Assembly: GCA_019155185.1 (NCBI GenBank)
Contig: CM032817.1
Coordinates: 10,312,034 to 10,376,033, forward strand
Reading direction: 5' to 3'
Origin: Beaufortia kweichowensis
Taxonomy: Eukaryota > Chordata > Actinopteri > Cypriniformes > Gastromyzontidae
DNA length: 64,000 bases
Made by a program: the position numbers and the translations under genes. Positions 12,143 to 24,640 of the stretch are shown piece after piece. The notes beneath the pieces were generated by a model. The model worked only from the letters and a program-made list of their open reading frames with translations, did no database searches and was not told the DNA's origin. Position 1 is the stretch's first letter. Every line of letters begins with the position of its first letter.

Positions 12143-15100
12143 ATGTTATATTTCGTGTGCCTCATTCTGTTGCTTGGTAAGAAAAGCATGTATGGAGACA
12201 TGCTCGACTTTAAATATATGTTTCTTATTATACTTGAAATAACATTCTGATAGTAAATGGTGTTTAACCTCTGGTCACTGTTCCTGTAAAATCTTTTAAA
12301 ATCACAAGTAGTTTATAAAAATTATGAAAAGTGTATTGTTTTTGACATGTCCTGTAAATGCACACAGATTTTAGAAATGCACCTCAAGTTGAAGCTTCTT
12401 TGAGGTTGGTGGGTAGCAGTAACGCTTGTTCTGGACGAGTGGAGGTTCTCTATAATGGAGTATGGGGAACGGTGTGTGATGATTATTGGGATCTATCAGA
12501 TGCTGCGGTGGTGTGTAGAGAACTGAACTGTGGAAGTGCAAATAGTATTGCATATTTTGGAGAAGGTTCAGGACAAATATGGATGGATGATGTAAACTGT
12601 GCTGGCACTGAATCCTCACTGTTCAGCTGTGGGCAATTGGGGTGGGGATTGCACAACTGTGGACACAGTGAAGACGCTGGAGTCATTTGTCAAGGTAAAT
12701 GTGAGCTAATTACACATTGAACACTGAATGCTAAACGTTTCTAAAGACTTTGCTTGTTTGTAGGGTTACTCCCTGTAGTGATACCCTCTGTTAGGTTGGT
12801 GAATGGCGGTAACTCTTGTTCTGGAAGAGTGGAGATCTTATATAACAGTCAGTGGGGAACAGTGTGTGATAATGGCTGGGATCTATCAGATGCTGCGGCG
12901 GTGTGTAGACAACTTGAATGTGGAGATGCTGTGGAGGTGAAGATTGGTGCTTATTTTGGAGAAGGTTCAGGACAGATATGGATGGATAATGCACAATGTA
13001 CCGGGAGTGAGACTGCATTGGGGAGCTGTTCAGCAACAAAATGGGGAATAGGGACTTGTGCCCACGCAAAAGATGCTGGAGTCATCTGTAAACGTGAGCT
13101 AAAAATCCACGGATAAAATTCTCTTAACCCTATCATTGTAAAGCTGTTTGCTAACATAAGTGTAGCACAAAAATCATGCGTAGTCTTATTGAAATGTCTC
13201 TTTGTGTTTCTCAGAACAAATATACATTTAAAACAAAATGAGGGATAATTATGGCAGAATTAGCAAGAATATTTGAGCATTTTAATGACATGACGTTTAT
13301 TCATGTTTAGCTCCTGTTAGGCTGGTAAATGGTCCCAACTCGTGTTCTGGACGAGTGGAGGTTCTTCATAATGGCGTATGGGGAACCGTGTGTCATGATT
13401 CCTGGGACTCTATTGATGCTGCAGTGGTGTGTAAAGAACTGGGATGTCCGACCGGTGCTGAAGCAAAGAAAATTGCCTACTTTGGATCTGGTGTGGGTAC
13501 CATATGGATGGATGAAGTTCAATGTACAGGGACTGAATTGTCACTAAGGGACTGTAGTTTTGCTGGATGGGAAACACACAACTGTGATCATTCATTTGAT
13601 GCTGGAGTCATCTGTCGAGGTAGGATAGAAAAGTGTATTAACTATTATTTAACATTTGTGCAGTTTGCAGAAAATGACTTGCTGTTTTGTCCACATTCCT
13701 TTAGATGTCCGACTGGTAAATGGAACGGATACGTGTTCAGGAAGAGTTGAGGTTTTATATAGTGATCAATGGGGAACAGTCTGTGAGGATGGATGGGATT
13801 TAACAGACGCTGCTGTGGTGTGTAATAGCATGGATTGTGGGACTCCTGTAGCAGCAAAGACCGGAGCTTTCTTTGGACAGGGTTCAGGACCCGTGTGGCT
13901 GGATGATGTCAGATGTTCTGGGAATGAGCTCACAGTGAGAAATTGTCAATCAAAGGAGTTAGGAACAAGTACATGCAGCCATGAACAAGATGCTGGAGTC
14001 GTCTGTCACAGTAGGTTAAAATCATTTTATATGACTAAAAATCCATTAATAATAATAAAATCCAATGTCTACAAGAGCTTATACAGTATACCATTATTTC
14101 ATGCAGAATCAAAGCTGGTGGAGGGTACCAGTCAGTGTGATGGCAGAGTTCAGGTTTTTTATAATGGTCACTGGGGTTCAGTGTGTCACACCGGCTGGGG
14201 TCTGGAAGAAGCTACAGTTTTGTGTAAAGAGCTGGGCTGTGGTGCCGTTGTAGGGCCAGTGGCATATGCGGGCCCATATAATGGGCCAAAATGGATGGAT
14301 TATTTAGCATGTACAGGAAATGAATTGTTCCTGCACAACTGTCCATTTACTGGATGGGGTGTGAGCAGTTGTGCAGACGGACTTTACGCAGGAGCTGTTT
14401 GCCAAAGTAAGATCATTTTTTAAACTTCCTCTCTAAGTCACAGCTTACACAGAATATTTATTATGAATAAGGCTTCTCATTCAAGTATTTTTTTAAAGCT
14501 TTAAACTAAAAGATTTCATATAAAGGTGACTGGTAAAAAGACAAACCCAGCTAGTGCATTTTAAAGTGATGGCATCCGTCATGTTAAGATTGTTGGTGAT
14601 GCATTTTTGGTTAGATCTCCAGTCATTTCTTTTTTAAGTTTTACTTCATAGAAATAATACCATAAAATGCTAATATTATTTAAGTTATATAATATTTCAG
14701 AGCTAAGTGTTTTTTGAATTGCAAATTTTCCCACCAAATATGATTCTATTGACATAATTGAATATTAACAGTTAATGAGTTTCCTGCTTTTGATTTGTTT
14801 ACTCTTCTTCAGATGTCCGACTGGTAAATGGAACTAATACGTGTTCAGGAAGAGTTGAGGTCTTTTATAATGGTCAATGGGGAACAGTCTGTGATGCTGG
14901 ATGGGATTTAACAGACGTTGCTGTGATGTGTAATTACATGGGTTGTGGAACACCGCTAGCAGCAAAGACCGGAGCTTTCTTTGGACAGGGTTCAGGACCC
15001 GTGTGGCTGGATGATGTGAGTTGTTCTGGGAATGAGCTCACAGTGAGAAATTGTCCATCAAAGGGATTAGGAACAAGTACATGCAGCCACGGACAAGATG

Positions 15101-18100
15101 CTGGAGTCATCTGTAAACGTAAGTTTAAAATCCTTGGATAAATACTTTTGTGTTTCACAAAAAAATTAACAGTATACATCTTCAGAGCAAGATGAAAAAG
15201 AGTAAATAATGACAGAATGTACAAGAACATTTCAGCTTTTTTAATAACGTCATTTATTCATGTTTAGCTCCTGTTAGGCTGGTAAATGGTCCCAACTCGT
15301 GTTCTGGACGAGTGGAGGTTCTTCATAATGGCGTATGGGGAACCGTGTGTCATGATTCCTGGGACTCTATTGATGCTGCAGTGGTGTGTAAAGAACTGGG
15401 ATGTCCGACCGGTGCTGAAGCAAAGAAAATTGCCTACTTTGGATCTGGTGTGGGAACAATATGGATGGATGAAGTTCAATGTACAGGGACTGAATTGTCA
15501 CTAAGGGACTGTAGTTTTGCTGGATGGGGAATACACAACTGTGATCATTCATTTGATGCTGGAGTCATCTGTCGAGGTAGGATAGAAAAGTGTGTGGTCT
15601 GTATCAACTATTGTTTAACATTTGTGCGGTTTGCAGAAAATGACTAGCTGTTTTGTCCACATTCCTTTAGATGTCCGACTGGTAAATGGAACTAATACGT
15701 GTTCAGGAAGAGTTGAGGTCTTTTATAATGGTCAATGGGGAACAGTCTGTGAGGATGGATGGGATTTAACAGACGCTGCTGTGGTGTGTAATTACATGGA
15801 TTGTGGGATTCCTGTAGAAGCAGATACTGGAGCTTTCTTTGGACAGGGTTCAGGACCCGTGTGGCTGGATGATGTGAGTTGTTCTGGGAATGAGCTCACA
15901 GTGAGAAATTGTCCATCAAAGGGATTAGGAACAAGTACATGCAGCCATGAACAAGATGCTGGAGTCATCTGTAAACGTAAGTTTAAAATCATTTTATATG
16001 ACTAAAAATCCCATAATAATGAAATCCAATGTCTACAAGAGCTTATACAGTATACCATTATTTCATGCAGAATCAAAGCTGGTGGAGGGTACCAGTCAGT
16101 GTGATGGCAGAGTTCAGGTTTTTTATAATGGTCACTGGGGTTCAGTGTGTCACACCGGCTGGGGTCTGGAAGAAGCTACAGTTTTGTGTAAAGAGCTGGG
16201 CTGTGGTGCCGTTGTAGGGGCAGTGTCATATGCGGGCCCATATAATGGGCCAAAATGGATGGATTATTTAGCATGTACAGGAAACGAATTGTTCCTGCAC
16301 AACTGTCCATTTACTGGATGGGGTGTGAGCAGTTGTGCAGACGGACTTTACGCAGGAGCTGTTTGCCAAAGTAAGATCATTTTTTAAACTTCCTCTCTAA
16401 GTCACAGCTTACACAGAATATTTATTATGAATAAGGCTTCTCATTCAAGTATTTCTTTAAAGCTTTAAACTAAAAGATTTCAACCTCAAACGTGCTGAAA
16501 ATTTACTTGAAAATGTGCTAGAAAGGTTTGTCTCTTTATGCTTCCAGTTGCATACATTTAATGTATAAAGGTGACTGGTAAAAAGACAAACCCAGCTAGT
16601 GCATTTTAAAGTGATGGCATCCGTCATGTTAAGATTGTTGGTGATGCGTTTTTGGTTAGATCTCCAGTCATTTCTTTTTTAAGTTTTACTTCATAGAAAT
16701 AATACCATAAAATGCTAATATAATCCTAATATAATGTTATATAATATTTCAGAGCTAAGGCTGAATGTTTTTTGAATTGCAAATTTTCCCACCAAATATG
16801 ATTCTATTGACATAATTGAATATTAACAGTTAATGGAGTTTCCTGCTTTTGATTTGTTTACTCTTCTTCAGATGTCAGACTGGTAAATGGAACTAATACG
16901 TGTTCAGGAAGAGTTGAGGTCTTTTATAATGGTCAATGGGGAACAGTCTGTGATGCTGGATGGGATTTAACAGACGTTGCTGTGATGTGTAATAGCATGG
17001 GTTGTGGAACACCGCTAGAAGCAAAGACCGGAGCTTTCTTTGGACAGGGTTCAGGACCCGTGTGGCTGGATGATGTGAGTTGTTCTGGGAATGAGCTCAC
17101 AGTGAGAAATTGTCCATCAAAGGGATTAGGAACAAGTACATGCAGCCACGGACAAGATGCTGGAGTCATCTGTAAACGTAAGTTTAAAATCCTTGGATAA
17201 ATACTTTTGTGTTTCACAAAAAAATTAACATTATACATCTTCAGAGCAAGATGAAAAAGAGTAAATAATGACAGAATGTACAAGAACATTTCAGCTTTTT
17301 TAATAACGTCATTTATTCATGTTTAGCTCCTGTTAGGCTGGTAAATGGTCCCAACTCGTGTTCTGGACGAGTGGAGGTTCTTCATAATGGCGTATGGGGA
17401 ACCGTGTGTCATGATTACTGGGACTCTATTGATGCTGCAGTGGTGTGTAAAGAACTGGGATGTCCGACCGGTGCTGAAGCAAAGAAAATTGCCTACTTTG
17501 GATCTGGTGTGGGAACAATATGGATGGATGAAGTTCAATGTACAGGGACTGAATTGTCACTAAGGGACTGTAGTTTTGCTGGATGGGGAATACACAACTG
17601 TGATCATTCATTTGATGCTGGAGTCATCTGTCGAGGTAGGATAGATATAGTGTTTTTACATAATGTCTACTAAGTTCTTCAACAAACTACTTAGAATGTC
17701 TGTAATTGCATACACAATATGATCCTGTTAAAAGTATAAAAACTACACTCATGTAACCAGACAATGCAAACTGAAGCCTGTATTGCTGAAGAAAAATATT
17801 GGAACAGTAGTCTCTCCAAATGGCTGTACAGAAAATCTCTAAGAAATATGTGGAAAAGTAATAGTATTATTTTTCTATATATAGTGTCCATTTTTAGTAT
17901 TTTGTAACACTGCATTATGTTAAACAGAGTTATAACATTCACATCTGCTTATGGATTTTTCTCTCTTCAGATGTCCGACTGGTAAATGGACCCAGTACGT
18001 GTTCAGGAAGAGTGGAGGTTTTACATAATGGTCAATGGGGAACAGTCTGTGACGATGGATGGGATTTATCAGATGCTGCAGCGGTGTGTAATAGCATGGA

Positions 18101-21100
18101 TTGTGGGATTCCTGTAGAAGCAAAGACCGGAGCTTTCTTTGGACAGGGTTCAGGACCCGTGTGGCTGGATGATGTGAGTTGTTCTGGGAATGAGCTCGTC
18201 AGTGAGAAATTGTCCATCAAAGGCACTAGGAACAAGCAACTGTAGCCATGAACAAGATGCTGGAGTCGTCTGTCGTGGTAACTTGAAGTCATTCTGTATA
18301 ACTAAACATCTCGTGAAATTTAAATGCCTGAAATAGCTTATACTGTATGTGAAACCAATTTTCCCTGCAGAAGTAAAGCTGGTGGATGGTACGACTCCAT
18401 GTGATGGCAGAGTTCAGGTTTTTTATAATGATCACTGGGGTTCAGTGTGTCACACCAGCTGGGGTCTGGAAGAAGCTACAGTTTTGTGTAAAGAGCTGGG
18501 CTGTGGTGCCGTTGTAGGGCCAGTGGCATACGCGGGTCCATATAATGGGCCAAAATGGATGGATAATTTGGCATGTACAGGAGATGAACAGTTACTGCGG
18601 AACTGTCCATTTACTGGATATGGTGTGAGCAGTTGTGGGGACGGACTTTATTCAGGAGTTATTTGCAACAGTAAGATAATTTTTTTGACTTCGTATCTAA
18701 GTCATGGCATACACAGAATACTATGAATATTATGAATGATGCTTGTCAAGTATCTGGCTTTTCAAAGCTTTAAAATGAAGAAGATCCCAATAGTGACTGA
18801 ATGTTTACTTTGTTACACTAGCTAGGTTTACACTTTCTATAGTGTACATTTAATTTATAGAGGACATGACACAGAGCGGTCTAAATTCACTATAACCAAA
18901 AGGCACAAAATGTTTTTTGTGGTGGAAAAAACTTTCTAAACGTTTCAATGGGGAAGGAAAAATGTTTCAGTTGTAAAACGGTCTCACCACATATGATCAG
19001 TTCGTCGCTATTGGCAAAATACCTATGAATATGATGAGACAAAATGTTAATTTCAGAGTTTTTTTCCTTTTTCCTACTCTTCTTCAGATGTCAGACTGGT
19101 AAATGGAACTAATACGTGTTCAGGAAGAGTTGAGGTCTTTTATAATGGTCAATGGGGAACAGTCTGTGATGCTGGATGGGATTTAACAGACGCTGCTGTG
19201 GTGTGTAATAGCTTGGATTGTGGGATTCCTGTAGCAGCAAAGACCGGAGCTTTCTTTGGACAGGGTTCAGGACCCGTGTGGCTGGATGATGTGAGTTGTT
19301 CTGGGAATGAGCTCACAGTGAGAAATTGTCCATCAAAGGGATTAGGAACAAGTACATGCAGCCACAGACAAGATGCTGGAGTCATCTGTAAACGTATGTT
19401 TAAAATCCTTGGATAAAAATTTTATGTAGTTTTCTTAAAAACAAACTCTGTCATTGTTTATTTGCTTTAAATCTTGTCATTCTAAATCTGTTTGCAAACG
19501 CAAATGGAGACATTTTTTAGAATCTTTATGCGACTCCTTTCCAGTGATAGCTGACAACCAAACCGCATATCATTCATTACGCAAAATCTTGCCCTCCACT
19601 ATAGGCCAGAAATCCCATATAACATGCCACATGTTCAAAATGCTGTGTTAATTTTGTCATTGTATTGAAAAGTTCTACATAAAGTTCTCTTTGTGTTGCA
19701 CACAGGTGAGTAAATAATGACAGAATTTACAGGAACATTCAAGCTTTTTTTATAACGTGACCTTTTTTCTGTTTAGCTCCTGTTAGGCTTGTGAATAATG
19801 ACAACTCGTGTTCTGGACGAGTGGAGGTTCTTCATAATGGCGTATGGGGAACCGTGTGTACAAATTCCTGGGACTCTATTGATGCTGCAATGGTGTGTAA
19901 AGAGCTGGGATGTCCGACCGGTGCTGAAGCAAAACGTTTTTCCTACTTTGGGCCTGGTGTGGGAACCATATGGATGGATACTGTTGCATGTACAGGGACT
20001 GAATTGTCAGTAAGGGACTGCAGATTTCGTGGATGGGCAACACACAGCTGTGATCATTCATTTGATGCTGGAGTCATCTGTCGAGGTAGGATAGATATAG
20101 TGTTTTTCACTTTGTTTATATATATAGTAACATGTACAGCACAGTTTTGTTCACTCTCCTATAGATGTCAGACTGGCAAATGGAGCCAGTACGTGTTCAG
20201 GAAGAGTTGAGGTTTTACGTAATGGTCAATGGGGAACAGTCTGTGATGCTGGATGGGATTTATTAGATGCCGATGTAGTGTGTAAAACCATGGATTGTGG
20301 GACACCTATCGCCGCAAAGACCGAAGCTTTCTTCGGACAGGGTTCAGGACCCGTGTGGCTGGATAATTTGAGTTGTTTTGGGAACGAGTCAACAGTGAGA
20401 AATTGTCCATCAAAGGGATTAGGAAAAAGTACATGCAGCCACGGACAAGATGCTGGAGTCGTCTGTCGAGGTAAATTGACATTACAATTAATGACTAAGA
20501 TCTTATAATAATATAATACAAAGTCTAAACGAGCTTATACTGTATGTGACACCAATATTTCCTGCAGATATAAAGCTGGTGGAGGGTACCAGTCAATGTG
20601 ATGGCAGAGTTCAGGTTCTTTATAATGGTCACTGGGGTTCAGTGTGTCACACAGGCTGGGGTCTGGAAGAAGCTACAGTTTTGTGTAAAGAGCTGGATTG
20701 TGGTGCCGTTGTAGGGCCAACATCATATGTGGGCCCATATAATGGGCCAAAATGGTTGGATAATGTTACATGTACAGGAAATGAATTGACACTGTCCAGC
20801 TGTCCATGGATCGGATATGGTGTGAGCAGTTGTGGGGACGGACTTTACGCAGGAGTTGTTTGCAACAGTAAGATCATTTTTTAAAATTCTTTTACATGTC
20901 ACAGCTTACGCAAAATATGTTTTTATGAAAAAGGCTTCTCATTCAAGTATCTTGTTTTTAAAGCTTAAAACTACAAAGGTCTGCTTAACGATTTTATCCT
21001 CAGACATGCCAAATGTTTACAAAATGCTAGCTAGAATTGTTTAATATGCTTTCAGTAGCATACATTAAATCTAGATGGGCTTTTGAATATCTATGTATGG

Positions 21101-22432
21101 TTTTGTTTACTCTCTAGATGTTAAACTGGTAAATGGAGACAATATATGTTCTGGAAGAGTGGAGGTCTTATATAAATATCAGTGGGGAACAGTCTGTGAT
21201 GCTGGATGGAATTTAACAGACGCTGCTGTGGTGTGTAAAAGCATGGGTTGTGGGACTCCTTTAGCAGCAAAGACCGGAGCTTTCTTTGGACAGGGTTTAG
21301 GACCCGTGTGGCTGGATGATGTGAAATGTTCTGGGAAAGAGGTCACAGTGAGAAATTGTCCATCAAAGGCACTAGGAACAAGCAGCTGTAGCCACGGACA
21401 AGATGCTGGAGTCGTCTGTCGCGGTAGGTTGAAGTCATCCTTCAGAACTAAGGATCTCATAATAATACATTACAGTGCTGGAAGAACTTAAACTGTATGT
21501 GAAATTAATATTTCCTGCAGATGTAAAGCTGGTGAATGGTACGAGTCCCTGTGATGGCCGAATTCAGGTGCTTTATAATGACAACTGGGGTGCAGTGTGT
21601 TACAATGGCTGGGATCTGGAAGATGCTACAGTTTTATGTAGTGAACTGGGCTGTGGTGAAGTTCCCGTACCAGTGTCATATGTGGGTCCACTGGTTGGGC
21701 CGATATGGATGGATAATCTCGCATGTACAGGAAAAGAGTGGACAGTGCGAGACTGTCCGTTTACCGGATGGGGTGTGAGCACTTGTGTGGATGGACTTCA
21801 TGCAGGACTTATTTGCATCAGTATGATCTTTTTTTCAAACTCACAACTAACACAGAATACATATTATGAATGAGGCTTGTCAAATGCAATAAATCGATAT
21901 GGTTTTGATACACCATTCTTGTTCCTTTTATTTCACAGATTTTGTGAGACGAGACGTGGTGAGGATTTTAGTTACAGCTGAGACTGGAACTAATATTAAT
22001 GACCCAAACATAAAGAAGAAGATTATGGATAAGGTGAGATAGCATTAGCTTTATTGTGTAATTAAAAACTAAGTTCATTGTTCATCTGGTAGACACTAGA
22101 CACCTTTGTTTCCCTCTAAATCTCAAACAACTACAACTCTATATATTTTGGTATAAGATACAGATGGACAATATGTAGCATAAATTTACATTACTAGACA
22201 CTGGAACCAAATTCATTAGTCTGTCAGAGCAATAAAATAGATTTCATTTAAGGGCATTAAACATTTAAAACCCCTTGTTGATAATGCTTCTTAGTGAGGT
22301 TTCATGCTTTTAAATTAATTTGTGATGTTTTCAATTTTACAGATAAGCAAAGTGGTTAAAAGTAAAGGGAATTATTTTGCAACCTGGAGAACACAGCCTG
22401 ATGGGAAGATATTTCAAAAAATAGCAGAATGA
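12143..22432 (+). CDS. SRCR gene 1: secreted DMBT1-like protein with 19 SRCR domains (one exon frameshifted)
   Basis: Signal exon 12143-12176 (MLYFVCLILLL). SRCR exons: 12368-12694, 12764-13093, 13311-13619, 13705-14010, 14107-14406, 14813-15118, 15268-15576, 15671-15976, 16071-16370, 16872-17177, 17327-17635, 17971-18277, 18371-18670, 19088-19393, 19777-20085, 20165-20470, 20568-20867, 21118-21423, 21521-21820. C-terminal exons 21939-22033 and 22343-22432. SRCR exons are phase 1-1 and each carries the eight group B cysteines. There is no transmembrane segment, so the product should be secreted, probably binding microbes as DMBT1 does (inference). Nine domains hold the VEVLxxxxW motif. Exons 3-18 form a four-exon unit repeated four times. 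Exon SRCR12 is 307 instead of 306 nt: a one-base insertion near 18197-18199 leads to TAG at 18243-18245 after about 1238 codons. Without it the model reads about 2019 aa. Confidence 0.85.
13311..21117 (+). repeat. Four-exon higher-order repeat inside SRCR gene 1
   Basis: Units start at 13311, 15268, 17327 and 19777, each with exon order A-B-C-B'. Type A has GCPTGAEAKK and a YFGxGVGTIWMD stretch, type B has TGAFFGQGSGPVWLDD, type C has CDGRVQV and GWGLEEATVLCKEL. Introns are copied too: the C-to-B' intron of units 1 and 2 shares long runs (for example after the donor at 14407 and at 16371). A exons of units 1 and 2 differ at about four of 309 bases, those of units 2 and 3 at about one. Unit 4 is more diverged. 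Unequal crossing-over or gene conversion is the likely cause. Confidence 0.85.
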
Positions 22433-22452
22433 CTTTTGTAAAGTGAGAGCTG

Positions 22453-22458
22453 AATAAA
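22453..22458 (+). terminator. Candidate polyadenylation signal of SRCR gene 1
   Basis: AATAAA about 20 nt after the TGA. A second AATAAA at 22670-22675 follows a possible 3' UTR exon starting after the acceptor cag at about 22567. Which one is used is unknown. Confidence 0.4.
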
Positions 22459-22675
22459 CCCAAGGTTTCCTAAGTACAATAATAAGATATTTTAAGTTTT
22501 ATAGTTGGGTTACAGGTACAGGTTTTTAATATGAATATTTATAATATAAACATGTTGTTTTCACAGGACCTATGGCAGAAAACACAGAACTCCATGTTTA
22601 AGCTGACACATTTATCCATCCAGGCATGCAAATCTCACAAAGCAAACATGCATGTTTTCATACTGAGGAAATAAA

Positions 22676-23544
22676 CACTGCAGCTTGTTTTATCCATGAA
22701 GACATTTGATTAGTAATTTTGTCTAGAAATCTTATAACAAATCTCTCTGTGACAGAGAACAATAGGTTTCATTTCATCAAATAGTTTGTAGGAAATCCTC
22801 ACAATGTATGTTAAGAATGCTGAACATTACTAATGACTGACCTTAAATTAGTTAAAATTACTTTTGCCCATATATTTTTTACCATGTATGGAAATGTTAC
22901 TGTACAAGTATGTGCACTTAGAATCAGAAATGTAGAGAAATGTAAAAAATTATAAATACATAATATAAAGCGTGACTAAAGTTTAAGCTTATGATCTTGA
23001 GTAACATGATGGTCAATTAAAAAGAAACATTTAGTTCAGTCATTAATGGGTCTAAGTGTGTTTATTGAGCGGCACTTGGAGTGGGTTAGTAAAAACAATT
23101 ACTATCATTTTTATCTCTTAAGCGTCTACTAATCTAAAAAAAGAGTATCTTTCACCTTTACACATTCAATTTATGACACTTAAAGCATAAAAAGAGAAAC
23201 CTAGCTATTGTATTTAGGTAAATATTTGGCATTAATAGATTTTTATATTTGCTACATAAAAATAATACTACTAAAAGTAATATTTACTAACCCTAGATTT
23301 TTTTAATACATGGTGTTAAAAGTGGAATAGTTCAAGTGTGCAATATAGGGACTAAAATGTCCTCCATCTAGATACTTTTATTCATCACAGTACAACAACA
23401 AGTAAATTAACTGTGCAGCACCATAAGCATTTTCCAGAGAACTGACAGGTCCACATTGATGTCCTGTTGTTTAAGAGTATGTTCACACTGAGCTTAGACA
23501 GAAGCAGTTTAATGAAGCGGTGTAATTTGGTTTAAGATAAGGAT
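22676..23544. other. Intergenic DNA after SRCR gene 1
   Basis: AT-rich sequence without supported genes or clear repeats. Confidence 0.5.
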
Positions 23545-23939
23545 ATTTGAGAACATGTAGCAAGAAAGACATTACTAGACACTGGACCTAAATTATAATC
23601 ATATGAAACATTCTTTTAATAAAAATAAATTACTTTCACTTAATTGTCCTGATCAGCTTTTGCGTAAAAGAAAAAAAGAAAATAATGATTGAAATAATAA
23701 TTATTACATTTCTGATAAATTAAAAAAACTGCCCCATACCTCACCTTTACTGGAAAATTATGTACTCTGTCTATACATACATCTGTCTTTTGTTAAGTAA
23801 ATTACAACAACCTTAGATAGCATTTTAACCTAACTTTTTTTTGTTAAAAATTGATGTGGTTTCATGCTCTGGTTATCTGCACAGATACATTTCACAGATT
23901 TATTAAAAGGTTAAAAATTGTTTTATATTTTTTTTACAA

Positions 23940-24052
23940 TTTATATTGTGGCATAAAGATGTTTATGAACTAGGTTTGCTGTACAGCTGCTTTGTAACAA
24001 TGCAAATTGTAAAAGCACTATACAAATAAAATTGAGTCGAGTTGAATGCATG
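23940..24052 (+). mobile_element. LINE/SINE-like 3' tail
   Basis: The stretch gctgctttgtaacaatg ... gtaaaagcactatacaaa followed by taaaattgagtcgagttga resembles the 3' end of L2-type or related fish retroelements (agcgctatayaaataaa). Only the tail is present. Confidence 0.45.
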
Positions 24053-24100
24053 ATTAAAGAAAAACGATCTAGCAGCTTTAGATGATTTTGTTATTCTGAG

Positions 24101-24180
24101 ATTAACAGACCAGAATTTTGCCTAAATTAGTCATTTTAAACCTACTGTTGCTAACGGTTACAAAATTCTGGTCTGTTAAT
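24101..24180. repeat. Perfect inverted repeat, 20-bp arms
   Basis: 24101-24120 and 24161-24180 are exact reverse complements (attaacagaccagaattttg on the left), with a 40-nt spacer. Small foldback element or MITE remnant. Confidence 0.85.
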
Positions 24181-24640
24181 AGCAAGATTTTATTAGGAAG
24201 AGTGTTTATGCAGTCACAATAAGATTGGGCTTATATGATCTCATTTTTAAACGTGTAAGCTACAGTGTTGTCTTCAGTTTGGAAACATACATGTTTGCTT
24301 TGTGCAGTTGCTTTTGCAAGAGATTTACATGTCTGTGGATGTATGCATCATTACTTAAGAACACTGACAATCTTTAAAAGCCATCTTTAGTTTTCCAGAG
24401 AGCTCCAGTTCCTTGAGTTCCTATAAAATAGAATATTTGAGACGCTTGAAATTGGGCTTCCAATGTGAAGCACTTTTTATAGTGATATAAAATGTATATG
24501 AAATATGAAATTGTTGTTTTCACAGGTCCTTTCCAGAAAGAAAACACATGTAATCTATGTTTAAGTTAAAACATACATTCAGACATGCAAATCTTTTACA
24601 AAACAACTGCACAAAGTAAACATACATCTTTCCATACAAT

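Larger units (their letters stand above)
23545..24640 (+). pseudogene. Relic of an SRCR gene 3' end (non-coding parts only)
   Basis: The part near 23558-23600 (cattactagacactgg ... aaatt) copies the intron between the two C-terminal exons of gene 1 (near 22188-22215). The part 24480-24640 (tgttgttttcacagg, then mgacatgcaaatc-like sequence) copies the gene 1 3' UTR exon region 22520-22670. No readable C-terminal exon lies between them; a LINE-like tail and an inverted repeat are there instead. Best read as the leftover 3' end of a duplicated gene whose coding exons are gone. Confidence 0.55.

Noticed and set aside
13645..13857. Antisense open frames inside SRCR exons (many similar ones)
   Set aside because: Mirror frames of the cysteine-rich exons; they recur with each exon copy and have no independent support.
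13311..21117. Tandem similarity as a CRISPR-like or satellite array
   Set aside because: The repeats are protein-coding SRCR exons with introns and correct phases in a eukaryotic gene.
21939..22432. C-terminal module as a transmembrane or GPI anchor
   Set aside because: Hydrophobic runs are too short and charged residues are frequent; no tail signal follows.
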